Origin: Actinomycetota bacterium
Lineage (GTDB): Bacteria > Actinomycetota > Actinomycetes > Nanopelagicales > Nanopelagicaceae
Direction: 5' to 3'
Length of the DNA: 49,884 nucleotides
NCBI GenBank assembly: GCA_009702925.1
Contig: WLHC01000004.1
Location: forward strand, 1 to 49,884
This document shows positions 16,141-24,516 of this stretch, piece after piece. A model generated the notes under the pieces. It worked only from the letters and a program-made list of their open reading frames with translations. It ran no database searches and was not told where the DNA came from. Every line of letters begins with the position of its first letter. The stretch's first letter is position 1. The translations under genes and the position numbers were made by a program.

Positions 16141-17416
16141 GCTACTTACTTTTACTCTCCCTTTTGCTCTTTTGATTTCTTTAGTCTCACCACTTCAATC
16201 AAATGCTTTTGTTATCCCTGCATCCTTTCAGATTACTGGCGCTGGTTACGGCCATGGAGTTGGAATGAGTCAAATGGGTGCGCGATCTAAGGCTCTAGCC
16301 GGAGAGAATGCCACCTCAATACTAAATTATTATTACAAAGATGTTGCCCTAGAAACCGTCGATGATACAAAGATACTTCGGGTAAATATTGGAAATCTCT
16401 TAACAACTGCACGGATGTTAACGCGAACTCAAGGTGCATCCCTGCAAATTTTTAGTGGTGATATTGGTGATGCACAAGGAGTGCAACCGCTTGCAACTAT
16501 TCCTGCGATGAGTTCGCTGAATTTCTCTATTCTTGGATCAACAGTAATTCCAAGTATCACCACCGGTAAAAATATTTCAAGTATTTCGGGCAGCCGAATG
16601 TTTACAGTTCGATGGAGCGGAACCCGATACTTGGCCGGCGTTGATGGAATCATGACTTTGTCACATGCAAACAGAAATAGTAATTACCGTCACGGACAGG
16701 TTCAGATTCGCGCTGTGAAGGCAGGTTCTCTTGGTTTTCGCTTGGCGATCACCAACTCAGTTCGATTAGCAGATGAGTATCTATGGGGCGTTAGCGAAAT
16801 GCCTTCATTTTGGCCAATTGCAGCCCTTGAAGCACAAGCTATTGCATCGCGCACCTATGCATTAAGTAAAGCTGGAGTCATACGAACAGCTTGCGATTGC
16901 GATCTATATGGAGAGATAACTGATCAAAAATTCTTAGGTTATGCAAAAGAGATTGAAAAGAAATGGGGAGTGTTTTGGAAAGCCGCTGTTACAAATACTG
17001 CCGGTCAAGTGTTAACCCAATCCGGTAAGCCAATTACTGCCTGGTTTGGAAGCTCAAGCGGTGGAATTACAGAAACTGCCTTTAATGCTTGGGGCAGTGA
17101 ACGGGCATTTACGCAAAGCGTTGAAGACTTAGCAAGTTTAGATCCAACTCTCAATCCCAATTTCTATCAGTGGGAGCGGACAATAAATCAGTCAATCACT
17201 GCCACAGCATTTTTACTTCCAGATGTTGTTAACCTTGAAATTCTCAACAGAAATCCGAGTGGAACCGTTGGAATGATCAGGGCAACTTCAAGTAATGGAA
17301 GGCAGATTTCAATCCGAGGTGAAGCATTTAGAAGTAGAACAAAGATTCCATCTGCCTACTTTAATTTAGTTGGCGTGCAAAACGCTGTTGAGCCCGCCCC
17401 AAGTCCCACTCCGTAA
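16127..17416 (+). CDS. SpoIID/LytB domain protein, secreted
   Basis: A 429-residue protein with an N-terminal signal peptide (basic start, then [17 protein letters not shown] ending near SNAFV). The SpoIID/LytB domain follows, with [13 protein letters not shown] near the start, [13 protein letters not shown] and [13 protein letters not shown] in the middle, and [13 protein letters not shown] later. SpoIID-type proteins are peptidoglycan lytic transglycosylases or amidase enhancers acting outside the membrane. Two close in-frame ATGs (16127 and 16133) both overlap the ATPase gene; the first is taken here. Its place after the exporter suggests a role in making room for, or attaching, the exported polymer. 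The end overlaps convergent dapD by 51 bp. Confidence 0.88.
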   Translation: MRMSKLLTFTLPFALLISLVSPLQSNAFVIPASFQITGAGYGHGVGMSQMGARSKALAGENATSILNYYYKDVALETVDDTKILRVNIGNLLTTARMLTRTQGASLQIFSGDIGDAQGVQPLATIPAMSSLNFSILGSTVIPSITTGKNISSISGSRMFTVRWSGTRYLAGVDGIMTLSHANRNSNYRHGQVQIRAVKAGSLGFRLAITNSVRLADEYLWGVSEMPSFWPIAALEAQAIASRTYALSKAGVIRTACDCDLYGEITDQKFLGYAKEIEKKWGVFWKAAVTNTAGQVLTQSGKPITAWFGSSSGGITETAFNAWGSERAFTQSVEDLASLDPTLNPNFYQWERTINQSITATAFLLPDVVNLEILNRNPSGTVGMIRATSSNGRQISIRGEAFRSRTKIPSAYFNLVGVQNAVEPAPSPTP

Positions 17417-18319
17417 TACAGCTTCAAGACCGCCGTCAACTGAGTTACGTCTAAATAAAAGATTGCTCGCCCCAGAAAGTGATTTAGCTTTAACAACATC
17501 GCCATCGGGCAATTTAATCTTTGCTGAAGCCGTTACATAAACTCCAGCTTCAATAACACAGTTATCGCCTAATGAAATTCCTGTTCCTGAATTTGCTCCC
17601 AGTAAACATTTTTCTCCGATAGAGATAACTTCTTTTCCACCACCACTGAGCGTGCCCATAATTGAGGCACCACCACCAATATCAGTGCCATCACCGACAA
17701 TTACTCCTGCAGAGATACGACCCTCAACCATGGAAGTCCCAAGTGTGCCTGCATTAAAGTTAACAAATCCTTCATGCATAACCGTTGTACCTGATGCAAG
17801 GTGGGCTCCCAATCGAACCCGATCAGCATCTGCAATGCGTACTCCACTTGGAATTACATAATCGACCATTCGAGGGAACTTATCGACGCCAAATACAGAG
17901 ATATGACCATGTGCTGCCATTAATCGCGCACGGGTAGTTTCGAATCCATCAACACTGCATGGGCCAACTGAAGTCCAGACAACGTTATTTAGAATTCCAA
18001 AAACTCCATATAGAGAAATACTCTGTGGTTTAACTAAGCGATGTGAAAGCAGATGTAAGCGAAGATAAACATCAGCAACATTTTCCGGTGCTTTACTTAG
18101 ATCTACTTCAATACTTACTATCTCGCGCTTTACATTTCTATTTTTATCTTCACCCTTGAGAGTCAGTAATTCAGCTGGAACATTTGCTGACAATGCTGAA
18201 AGAGATGGTGATGGAAACCAAACATCGAGGGTTATTCCCTGAGAAATAGTTGCGATTCCATGCCCAGATGCAATCCCTTTTGTATTGGTATGTGCACCAG
18301 CAGTTGCTGAGGTAGTCAT
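17366..18319 (-). CDS. dapD: Tetrahydrodipicolinate N-succinyltransferase
   Basis: DapD adds succinyl from succinyl-CoA to tetrahydrodipicolinate in lysine and diaminopimelate synthesis. The 317-residue protein is the actinobacterial type (like M. tuberculosis Rv1201c). It has an N-terminal alpha/beta part, then left-handed beta-helix hexapeptides ([21 protein letters not shown] and onward, including the conserved [10 protein letters not shown]), then a C-terminal tail with [12 protein letters not shown]. With dapC at 33.9 kb it implies the succinylase route. A TAGGCT hexamer ends 6 nt before the ATG. Confidence 0.95.
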   Translation of the reverse strand: MTTSATAGAHTNTKGIASGHGIATISQGITLDVWFPSPSLSALSANVPAELLTLKGEDKNRNVKREIVSIEVDLSKAPENVADVYLRLHLLSHRLVKPQSISLYGVFGILNNVVWTSVGPCSVDGFETTRARLMAAHGHISVFGVDKFPRMVDYVIPSGVRIADADRVRLGAHLASGTTVMHEGFVNFNAGTLGTSMVEGRISAGVIVGDGTDIGGGASIMGTLSGGGKEVISIGEKCLLGANSGTGISLGDNCVIEAGVYVTASAKIKLPDGDVVKAKSLSGASNLLFRRNSVDGGLEAVLRSGTWGGLNSVLHAN

Positions 18320-18325
18320 GTGCTA

Positions 18326-18331
18326 AGCCTA
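18326..18331 (-). promoter_or_regulatory. Leaderless -10 hexamer for dapD
   Basis: Minus-strand TAGGCT ends 6 nt before the dapD ATG at 18319. The divergent LOG-family promoter lies 6 bp away. Confidence 0.55.
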
Positions 18332-18336
18332 ACCCC

Positions 18337-18342
18337 TATTCT
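18337..18342 (+). promoter_or_regulatory. Leaderless -10 hexamer for the LOG-family gene
   Basis: TATTCT ends 7 nt before the ATG at 18350 and supports this start over an in-frame upstream codon. Confidence 0.55.
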
Positions 18343-18349
18343 AAGCAGC

Positions 18350-18886
18350 ATGCGTATTGCCGTCTTTTGTTCATCGTCGCCAACGATCGATAACAAGTAT
18401 GTAGAGCTGGCATATCAATTGGGGCAAGGAATCGCTAAACACTCCAGTGAACTTGTAACTGGTGGAGGGCATATATCCATGATGGGGGCTGTTTCAAGAG
18501 GTGCACGTGATGCCGGGGGAAAAACAATTGGCGTAATTCCACAGGCACTTGTAGAGATTGAATTTGCCGACCGCGATAATGATGAACTCCATGTTGTTGA
18601 AACAATGGGCCAAAGAAAGCACATGATCACCGATCTTGCAGATGCATTCATCACCCTTCCCGGTGGGGCAGGAACGCTTGAAGAGTTTTTTGAAATTTGG
18701 GTTGGTAGTTATTTAAAGTTCCACTCAAAACCAGTTGTAATTTTAGATCCATTTGGATTGTATGAACCATTACATGAGTTAATTATTCACCTTGAAGCTG
18801 AGAAATTTATTAAGCCTGGAATGCTTGAAATTATCAGATGGACTACTACTGTCGATGATGCATTAAATGCATGTGAGGGGATGTAA
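18350..18886 (+). CDS. LOG family nucleotide phosphoribohydrolase
   Basis: The 178-residue protein has the two LOG-family signatures: GGGHISMMG (nucleotide-binding loop) and PGGAGTLEEFFE (catalytic Arg/Glu region in the family). These enzymes release a base from nucleoside 5'-monophosphates; in plants and some bacteria they activate cytokinins. The exact bacterial substrate is not known from sequence. The ATG at 18350 is chosen because the fold begins at once (MRIAVFCSSSP) and a hexamer lies 7 nt upstream. It matches the position of the LOG gene (Rv1205) close to dapD in mycobacteria, as I recall. Confidence 0.9.
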   Translation: MRIAVFCSSSPTIDNKYVELAYQLGQGIAKHSSELVTGGGHISMMGAVSRGARDAGGKTIGVIPQALVEIEFADRDNDELHVVETMGQRKHMITDLADAFITLPGGAGTLEEFFEIWVGSYLKFHSKPVVILDPFGLYEPLHELIIHLEAEKFIKPGMLEIIRWTTTVDDALNACEGM

Positions 18887-18889
18887 GAA

Positions 18890-19321
18890 ATGAAAAGTAA
18901 TCACATCGCCATGAATCTGGAGATAAGAGCACCAATCGAAAAAGTTTGGCAAGCCCTTGCACAATGGGAGAGTCAAGGCGAGTGGATGTTGCTAACGAAA
19001 GTAGAAGTTGTATCAGAGATTCGTGAAGGAGTCGGAACTTCTATCGCTGCATTTACCGGTATTGGAAAATTAGGCCTAATGGATCATATGCAAGTGACAA
19101 CATGGAAGCCGCCACATATTTGCGATGTGATTCATACTGGTCGAATGATTAAAGGAACTGGAAGATTTGAGTTAAAGCAGATTGATGCCTTCACAACTCG
19201 TTTTGATTGGTCAGAAGAGATTCTGGCCCCAAGAGCAATCTTTTTATTGATTGCGCCAGGACTTTATGCGGGAGTGAGAATCTCTCTCATGGCTTTACGT
19301 CGACAACTCCAATCAGTTTAG
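18890..19321 (+). CDS. SRPBCC / START-like lipid-binding domain protein
   Basis: A 143-residue single-domain protein. The start (IAMNLEIRAPIEKVWQALAQWESQGEWM) is the typical beta-alpha opening of SRPBCC (polyketide cyclase/dehydrase-like) proteins. The end is a long amphipathic helix (APGLYAGVRISLMALRRQL). Such proteins bind hydrophobic ligands in a helix-grip pocket. No catalytic residues can be assigned. It starts 3 bp after the LOG gene, so the two form an operon. Confidence 0.8.
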   Translation: MKSNHIAMNLEIRAPIEKVWQALAQWESQGEWMLLTKVEVVSEIREGVGTSIAAFTGIGKLGLMDHMQVTTWKPPHICDVIHTGRMIKGTGRFELKQIDAFTTRFDWSEEILAPRAIFLLIAPGLYAGVRISLMALRRQLQSV

Positions 19322-19327
19322 TAACCT
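19322..19327 (+). promoter_or_regulatory. Leaderless -10 hexamer for the sigma region-4 gene
   Basis: TAACCT directly follows the upstream stop codon and ends 6 nt before the ATG at 19334. A TCGACA element at 19300-19305, inside the upstream coding region, gives a 16-bp spacer. Confidence 0.6.
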
Positions 19328-19333
19328 AGGTGT

Positions 19334-19528
19334 ATGAGCCCTTCATCCCAAAGCCTTTCGGATGCTATTGCTGGCTTACCGGAGGAAGAGCGCATCATTT
19401 TGACGATGCATTATTTGCGCTCTATGTCTACAGGTGACATTGCGCAGATTCTTGGGGTACCTGAGCGCTCCGTCAGCGCCATTATTGAGCAGGGCAAGGT
19501 CCGGTTACTCACGATCATGGGGATGTAA
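19334..19528 (+). CDS. Stand-alone sigma-70 region 4-like protein
   Basis: Only 64 residues. The protein consists of a helix-turn-helix that matches sigma region 4.2: LPEEERIILTMHYLRSMSTGDIAQILGVPERSVSAIIEQGKVRL, the layout by which ECF sigma factors read the -35 element. Regions 1-3 are absent, so it cannot act as a normal sigma factor. It has its own leaderless promoter. In related genomes a full sigE and its anti-sigma gene sit near htrA; neither is found in that position here. Possible roles are a small DNA-binding regulator, a sigma competitor or a relic. Function unknown. Confidence 0.8.
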   Translation: MSPSSQSLSDAIAGLPEEERIILTMHYLRSMSTGDIAQILGVPERSVSAIIEQGKVRLLTIMGM

Positions 19529-19611
19529 GCCTCGATTTCTACTAATGCCTAAATTGCGAGATACTTATCCTCCGCAAGAAGCACCACGAACGTGACCACT
19601 CAAGTTCTTAA

Positions 19612-19617
19612 GAGGAG
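19612..19617 (+). promoter_or_regulatory. Strong Shine-Dalgarno of the DUF3117 gene
   Basis: GAGGAG, 6 nt before the ATG at 19624. It is notable because most first genes here lack such a site. Confidence 0.75.
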
Positions 19618-19623
19618 TAACAC

Positions 19624-19803
19624 ATGGCAGCCATGAAACCCCGCACAGGTGATGGTCCAATGGAGGTTACTAAAGAGGCTCGCTCACTAGTCATGCGAAT
19701 CCCACTCGAAGGTGGGGGCCGTCTTGTTGTCGAAATGAACGCAGAAGAGGCGAACAATCTAAGCGCAGCATTACACGCGGCAGTTGGTCTAGTTAAGAAG
19801 TAA
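19624..19803 (+). CDS. DUF3117 small conserved actinobacterial protein
   Basis: A 59-residue protein. It begins MAAMKPRTGDGPMEVTKE and continues with RIPLEGGGRLVVEM, the hallmark of DUF3117 (Rv1211-like), found across Actinobacteria next to the dapD-htrA region. No function is known. A strong Shine-Dalgarno suggests high or regulated translation. Predicted soluble with no signal peptide. Confidence 0.93.
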   Translation: MAAMKPRTGDGPMEVTKEARSLVMRIPLEGGGRLVVEMNAEEANNLSAALHAAVGLVKK

Positions 19804-19835
19804 TTCCGATTCCAAAGCGATAGCCTTTGGTAATC

Positions 19836-21317
19836 ATGTCCGCACTACCTATTGCATCCTCAATCGACATCAATAATGCTGTCCAAGCTGACTCAATTTC
19901 TATTGGTTACATTAAAACTATTGATGGTGAATTTGAATTTATAGGTTCGCTTATCTCTGAGTTAGAACAACATTTCAAAGTTAGTTTTCGCGACAAATTA
20001 GATTTTTTCACTCCTACCGGTAAGGCCGGTGAACTTTTTGAAATCCCAGTTAATGCCCAAATTGATTTGCTAGGCGCTAAAACTCAAAGAGTATTTTTAG
20101 TAAGTGTTGGAGATCAAACTCCGACTGCATTTAGAGCGGCAGGGGCTGCAATAGGTCGCAAAGTTCGAGGAAAAAATACGACGGTTTATTCAACGATCTC
20201 GCAGGAAAAGGATCATGCAATTTCAATGACCTTAGGTGCGTGGATGTGGAATATGAAGTCCGATAAAAAAGAAGATTCGCCAACTATGCAGATCGCCGTT
20301 AAAGACAAAAAAATAATTGAGACAGCAGCGGTGATTGCAAAAGCTGTATGTCGCGCTCGCGATCTAGTGCATACGCCTGCAAACATCAAAACTCCAGCAT
20401 GGATGGCAAAGCAAGTAGAGGAATTTGCAAAAGGAACTGGCTTAAAAGTTCAAATACTTTCTGGCTCACAGTTAAAGGATTTTGGTGGGCTTAGAGCAGT
20501 TGGTGGCTCATCTCCAAAACCTGGGCCACGAATGATTCAGGTTTCATATACTCCTAAACGTGCAGTCAAATCTGTTCGTGCATTACCTCATGTGGTTTTA
20601 ATTGGTAAGGGAATTACTTTTGATACCGGTGGAATTTCTCTCAAGCGCCCATACGACACAATGATGGCTATGAAATCTGATATGGCCGGATCTGCCGCAG
20701 TTCTTGCAACATTAACAGCGCTAGAAGATTTACAACCAATGGTTAAAGTAACGGCTCTTATGATGATGGCTGAAAACTCCTTTTCAGGCACTGCTCAACG
20801 GCCCAGTGATGTCATTAAGCATTTTGGAGGCACCACAGTTGAAGTGCTCAATACAGATGCCGAAGGTCGGCTAGTTTTAGCAGACGGTCTTGCTTTCGCA
20901 GATGCAACATTAGATCCTGATTATTTGATTGATATTGCAACCCTAACTGGCGCAGCAACTCTTGGATTAGGCCGGCAATACGCTGCTATGTATACGCGAG
21001 ATGATCAACTTGCTAATGAATTTGTAAAGGCAGGAGAAGCATCCGGTGATCGTGTTTGGCGAATGCCTTTAGTTGATGATTACAAGGAGGCGCTAGAAAG
21101 TGATATCGCAGATTTGAATCACACTGCCGACAAAGGAGATTTCTCTGCTGGGTCAGTAACAGCTGCATTGTTCCTAGAGCACTTCGCAGGCGATCGGCGT
21201 TGGTTGCATTTAGATATCGCAGGAACGGCAAGAAGTGAAGTAGATGCAGGTGAAAATTCAAAAGGTGGCACCGGTTTTGGTGTCCGACTTCTTACGAATT
21301 GGATAACTTCTTTATGA
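19836..21317 (+). CDS. pepA: Leucyl aminopeptidase (M17)
   Basis: A cytosolic hexameric metallo-aminopeptidase of 493 residues. The C-terminal catalytic domain shows GKGITFDTGGISLKR, MKSDMAGSAAV and the M17 signature NTDAEGRLVLADGL, holding the ligands for two metal ions and the catalytic Lys and Arg. The N-terminal domain is divergent, as is usual. The ATG at 19836 is chosen over an in-frame TTG at 19827. A TAGCCT hexamer lies 9 nt upstream, slightly farther than the leaderless rule. The stop overlaps the next gene as ATGA. It recycles peptides for amino-acid use. Confidence 0.93.
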   Translation: MSALPIASSIDINNAVQADSISIGYIKTIDGEFEFIGSLISELEQHFKVSFRDKLDFFTPTGKAGELFEIPVNAQIDLLGAKTQRVFLVSVGDQTPTAFRAAGAAIGRKVRGKNTTVYSTISQEKDHAISMTLGAWMWNMKSDKKEDSPTMQIAVKDKKIIETAAVIAKAVCRARDLVHTPANIKTPAWMAKQVEEFAKGTGLKVQILSGSQLKDFGGLRAVGGSSPKPGPRMIQVSYTPKRAVKSVRALPHVVLIGKGITFDTGGISLKRPYDTMMAMKSDMAGSAAVLATLTALEDLQPMVKVTALMMMAENSFSGTAQRPSDVIKHFGGTTVEVLNTDAEGRLVLADGLAFADATLDPDYLIDIATLTGAATLGLGRQYAAMYTRDDQLANEFVKAGEASGDRVWRMPLVDDYKEALESDIADLNHTADKGDFSAGSVTAALFLEHFAGDRRWLHLDIAGTARSEVDAGENSKGGTGFGVRLLTNWITSL

Positions 21318-21943
21318 TTCGAATCGATCCTCATTCATTTTCTGAAAATTTTATTTCAGAGGATTACTTTAAATCTCAAGCACGCGCACGTGGTTTAGAA
21401 CTTGGAGTAAATGATTCAACTCCGGGAGCAGGTGCATTTTTACGATTCCTTGCATTTTCATTACAGGCACAGTCGGTTGTAGAAGTTGGAACTGGTTCTG
21501 GTGTCGGAAGTTTATGGATATTAGATGGAATGCGTTCAACAGGAACTTTGACTTCGATCGATGACGAGATGGAACATACACAGATTGCCAAACTTGCACT
21601 CGCAGAGGCAGATATCGCTCAAACTCGAGTCCGACTAATCACTAACTCTGTTATCGACGTAATTTCGAAGTTAACTGATACCGCCTATGACATGGTTGTT
21701 CTTCGCCATAATCCAGAGGACCTTAGTTTTGTAATCGGAGAGAGCTTAAGAATCTTAAGGAGTGGTGGAGTATTGGTTATCGATAACTATTTTGGCGGTG
21801 GCAAAACTCCTGATGCAGCACAACGCGACCCACGCACCGTGGCACTTCGTGATGCTGGGAAAATTATTAAGAATGACACAGAGCATTGGGTCAGCTCCAT
21901 GCTCCCAGTTGGCGATGGATTATTACTTGCGACGAAGTTGTAG
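21314..21943 (+). CDS. SAM-dependent O-methyltransferase (Rv1220c-like)
   Basis: The 209-residue protein has a class I Rossmann SAM-binding fold. Motif I is VVEVGTGSGVGSLWIL, the acidic loop is LTSIDDEMEHT, and a later segment is VLVIDNYFGGGK. It resembles the catechol-type O-methyltransferase family 3 that sits beside sigE/htrA in mycobacteria. The substrate is unknown. The ATG overlaps the pepA stop by 4 nt. The gap to htrA is 12 bp, so it probably belongs to the same transcript; the sigE and anti-sigma genes that normally separate the two are absent. Confidence 0.87.
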   Translation: MIRIDPHSFSENFISEDYFKSQARARGLELGVNDSTPGAGAFLRFLAFSLQAQSVVEVGTGSGVGSLWILDGMRSTGTLTSIDDEMEHTQIAKLALAEADIAQTRVRLITNSVIDVISKLTDTAYDMVVLRHNPEDLSFVIGESLRILRSGGVLVIDNYFGGGKTPDAAQRDPRTVALRDAGKIIKNDTEHWVSSMLPVGDGLLLATKL

Positions 21944-21955
21944 CAAACTAAGGCA

Positions 21956-23071
21956 ATGATCTTTCCGCGAAAGAAGAATCTCCCGCCAGTGCCATGGTGG
22001 CAGGCAGCACAAAAGCCAGCTAGAGGCAACATGGTTCTAATTGCTTTGCTAGCTGGCAGTGTTGGTGGCTTCTTAGGAATTACGGCAACTGGTGCTTCAA
22101 TCTTTAATGGTGCAAATTTAGTCTCATCTAACAGCGTAATCGAGCGCGCACCAGATTCCGTAGCCGGAATTGCACAACGTGTCTTACCATCAGTAGTTTC
22201 AATTAGTACGTCATCAGTAATTGGTGGTGGCACTGGATCCGGATTTGTCATTGATAGCGATGGTTTTATTTTGACAAACAATCACGTGATCGATGGCGCA
22301 GCTCGTTCTTCCGGAGTGATTCGAGTTTCACTTAATAATGGCGCAATTTATACAGCAGAGGTTGTAGGACGCGATGCTCCTTATGATTTAGCAGTGCTAA
22401 AAATAAAAGCCTCTGGTTTAAAGGCACTTCAGTTTGGTGATAGCGACAAAATTGCAGTGGGAGATTCAGTTATTGCAATTGGTTCACCCCTTGGATTGTC
22501 AGGAACAGTAACTACTGGAATTATTAGTGCAAAAGATCGTGCAGTTACTGCCGGAGATTCCAACACCGAAAGCTCCTATATCAATGCACTTCAAACAGAT
22601 GCGGCGATAAATCCTGGAAACTCTGGAGGCCCACTGGTAGATGCAACAGGTGCGGTAATTGGAGTTAATTCGGCAATCGCATCACTTGGAATGGACTCAC
22701 AGGTTGGATCGATCGGTTTAGGTTTCGCCATCCCAATTAATCAAGCCCGTAAAACGGCTGATCAACTCATTAAAAATGGAGTAGCAACATATCCAGTCAT
22801 TGGAGTTACGTTAGATATGAACTTCACCGGTTCGGGCGCAAAAATAACCACAACGGCAGACAAAGCAATTCTTCCGGGAAGCCCGGCTCAAGTTGCAGGG
22901 TTACGAGGTGGTGACATCATCACATCATTTGAAGGCAAAACAATAAATGGCGCCGAAGAGTTAATTGTTGCGGTTCGTGCCAAAAATGTGGGAGATCGGG
23001 TCACTTTGACCTACAAACGCGATGGCGTCAGCAAGACTACGACCTTAACTCTGACTGCAGCAAAGAAATAA
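21956..23071 (+). CDS. htrA: HtrA/DegP-like serine protease with PDZ domain
   Basis: An envelope quality-control protease of 371 residues with a short cytoplasmic start, one membrane segment at about 26-48 and a trypsin-like domain outside. The catalytic triad is visible: His 110 in LTNNHVID, Asp 144 in PYDLAVLKI and Ser 223 in GNSGGPL. A single C-terminal PDZ domain (about 270-365, with LPGSPAQVAGLRGGDIITSF) senses misfolded termini. Its neighbours, methyltransferase and tatB-mrp, match the conserved actinobacterial order. A CAAACT hexamer 6 nt before the ATG is a weak leaderless candidate. Confidence 0.94.
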   Translation: MIFPRKKNLPPVPWWQAAQKPARGNMVLIALLAGSVGGFLGITATGASIFNGANLVSSNSVIERAPDSVAGIAQRVLPSVVSISTSSVIGGGTGSGFVIDSDGFILTNNHVIDGAARSSGVIRVSLNNGAIYTAEVVGRDAPYDLAVLKIKASGLKALQFGDSDKIAVGDSVIAIGSPLGLSGTVTTGIISAKDRAVTAGDSNTESSYINALQTDAAINPGNSGGPLVDATGAVIGVNSAIASLGMDSQVGSIGLGFAIPINQARKTADQLIKNGVATYPVIGVTLDMNFTGSGAKITTTADKAILPGSPAQVAGLRGGDIITSFEGKTINGAEELIVAVRAKNVGDRVTLTYKRDGVSKTTTLTLTAAKK

Positions 23072-23077
23072 GTACCG

Positions 23078-23083
23078 TAGGCT
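23078..23083 (+). promoter_or_regulatory. Leaderless -10 hexamer for tatB
   Basis: TAGGCT ends exactly 6 nt before the tatB ATG at 23090, just after the htrA stop, so tatB-mrp may be transcribed separately from htrA. Confidence 0.55.
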
Positions 23084-23089
23084 AAAGCC

Positions 23090-23398
23090 ATGTTCTTCGA
23101 TATCGGTCTTGGCGAGGTATTGGGATTGGCAGTTTTGGCAATGTTTTTAGTTGGTCCAGAACGCCTACCAAAGGTTGCCGGTGAGGCTGCAAAGTGGGTT
23201 AAAAAAATCCGCGAACTGGCCAATACAGCAACGGCAGAATTGAAAGAAAACTTAGGACCCGGTTTTGAAGATTTACAGCCAAAAGATTTGAACCCAAAAA
23301 CTTTTGTAAAAAAACAGATTTCAGAGATGCTAGATGAAGAAAATCCAAAAGTTAAATCAAATGCTTCCAAGGCCATGATCGACCCAGATTTATTATGA
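23090..23398 (+). CDS. tatB: Twin-arginine translocase subunit TatB
   Basis: A 102-residue Tat component. One N-terminal membrane helix (GLGEVLGLAVLAMFLVGPERLP) ends in the Gly-Pro hinge. An amphipathic helix and a polar charged tail follow. TatA and TatB look alike in sequence; TatB is preferred because of the htrA-tatB-mrp order conserved in Actinobacteria and because the tail is long. It forms the receptor complex with TatC for folded proteins bearing a twin-arginine signal. The stop overlaps the mrp start (ATGA). Confidence 0.88.
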   Translation: MFFDIGLGEVLGLAVLAMFLVGPERLPKVAGEAAKWVKKIRELANTATAELKENLGPGFEDLQPKDLNPKTFVKKQISEMLDEENPKVKSNASKAMIDPDLL

Positions 23399-24516
23399 GT
23401 GTCCTTGATCAAGTTTTAGAGGCATTATCAAAAGTCCAGGATCCAGAACTTCGACGATCGATCACTGAGCTTGAAATGGTGGAAGATCTCAAGGAGTCAC
23501 AAGGGTTAGTGTCACTCACAATTTTACTGACAATCGCTGCCTGTCCCATGCAAGATCGTTTGCGCAAAGATGTGACAGATGCTGTTATTGCCATCGATGG
23601 TGTCAAGAACGTTGAAATGTCCTTTGGTGTCATGAATGAGGAACAAAGAAATAATGTAAAGAAAATTGTTCGTGGTGGACGAGAAAAATTCATCCCCTTT
23701 GCACAGCCCGATTCTCTGACTCGTGTAATCGGAGTGGCATCAGGAAAAGGTGGCGTTGGAAAATCATCAGTCACAGCAAATCTTGCAGTTGCCGCAGCCA
23801 AAAAAGGTTTGAGTGTTGGAATTTTAGATGCAGATGTCTACGGTCATTCAATCCCTCGCCTCATGGGTTTAATGGGGAAACGACCAACAGCAATCGATCA
23901 AATGTTCATTCCCTTGGAATCTTTCGGAGTTAAAACTGTTTCAATGGAGATGTTCAAACCAGAGAGGTCTGATCCTGTTGCATATCGTGGTCCCTTATTA
24001 CACCGCGTACTTGAACAGCTTTTGTCTGATGCATATTGGGGCGATTTGGATGTATTACTCATCGACTTACCACCAGGAACTGGAGACCTTGCAATCTCAC
24101 TTGGTCAGTTAATTCCAAACTCAGAGATCGTGGTCGTTACAACTCCACAAATTGCTGCTGCAGAAGTTGCAGAACGAGCCGGACGAATTGCACACCAAAT
24201 TCATCAGCAGGTTATTGGTGTCATAGAAAATATGTCGGCCTTTCCATGTCCTACCTGCAGTGATTCAATTTCCTTGTTTGGTGATGGCGGGGGAGAAGAA
24301 ACTTCTCGCCGTCTATCTCAATTGGTTGGATCAGATGTTCCATTACTTGGAAAGATTCCATTTAGTCCTCTTCTTCGAACTGGTGGCGACGATGGTTCAC
24401 CAATTGTTGATGGACAACCAGATTCAGATGCAGCGAAGGCAATTATAGATATTGCAGAGAAATTAATGAAGCGAAGTAAATCCTTATTGGGAGTCCGATT
24501 GGGAGTCTCTACGTAA
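23395..24516 (+). CDS. mrp: Mrp/ApbC family Fe-S cluster carrier ATPase
   Basis: The 373-residue protein has an N-terminal MIP18/DUF59 domain (about 1-90, LSKVQDPELRRSITELEMV) and a P-loop ATPase domain with a deviant Walker A, SGKGGVGKSS. Further motifs are DADVYGHSIPRLMG, DLPPGTGDLAISLGQ and the cluster-binding CPTC in NMSAFPCPTC. It assembles or transfers 4Fe-4S clusters, for example to WhiB or ferredoxin-type proteins. It is translationally coupled to tatB. The last 33 bp overlap the convergent DUF1003 gene. Confidence 0.94.
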   Translation: MSVLDQVLEALSKVQDPELRRSITELEMVEDLKESQGLVSLTILLTIAACPMQDRLRKDVTDAVIAIDGVKNVEMSFGVMNEEQRNNVKKIVRGGREKFIPFAQPDSLTRVIGVASGKGGVGKSSVTANLAVAAAKKGLSVGILDADVYGHSIPRLMGLMGKRPTAIDQMFIPLESFGVKTVSMEMFKPERSDPVAYRGPLLHRVLEQLLSDAYWGDLDVLLIDLPPGTGDLAISLGQLIPNSEIVVVTTPQIAAAEVAERAGRIAHQIHQQVIGVIENMSAFPCPTCSDSISLFGDGGGEETSRRLSQLVGSDVPLLGKIPFSPLLRTGGDDGSPIVDGQPDSDAAKAIIDIAEKLMKRSKSLLGVRLGVST

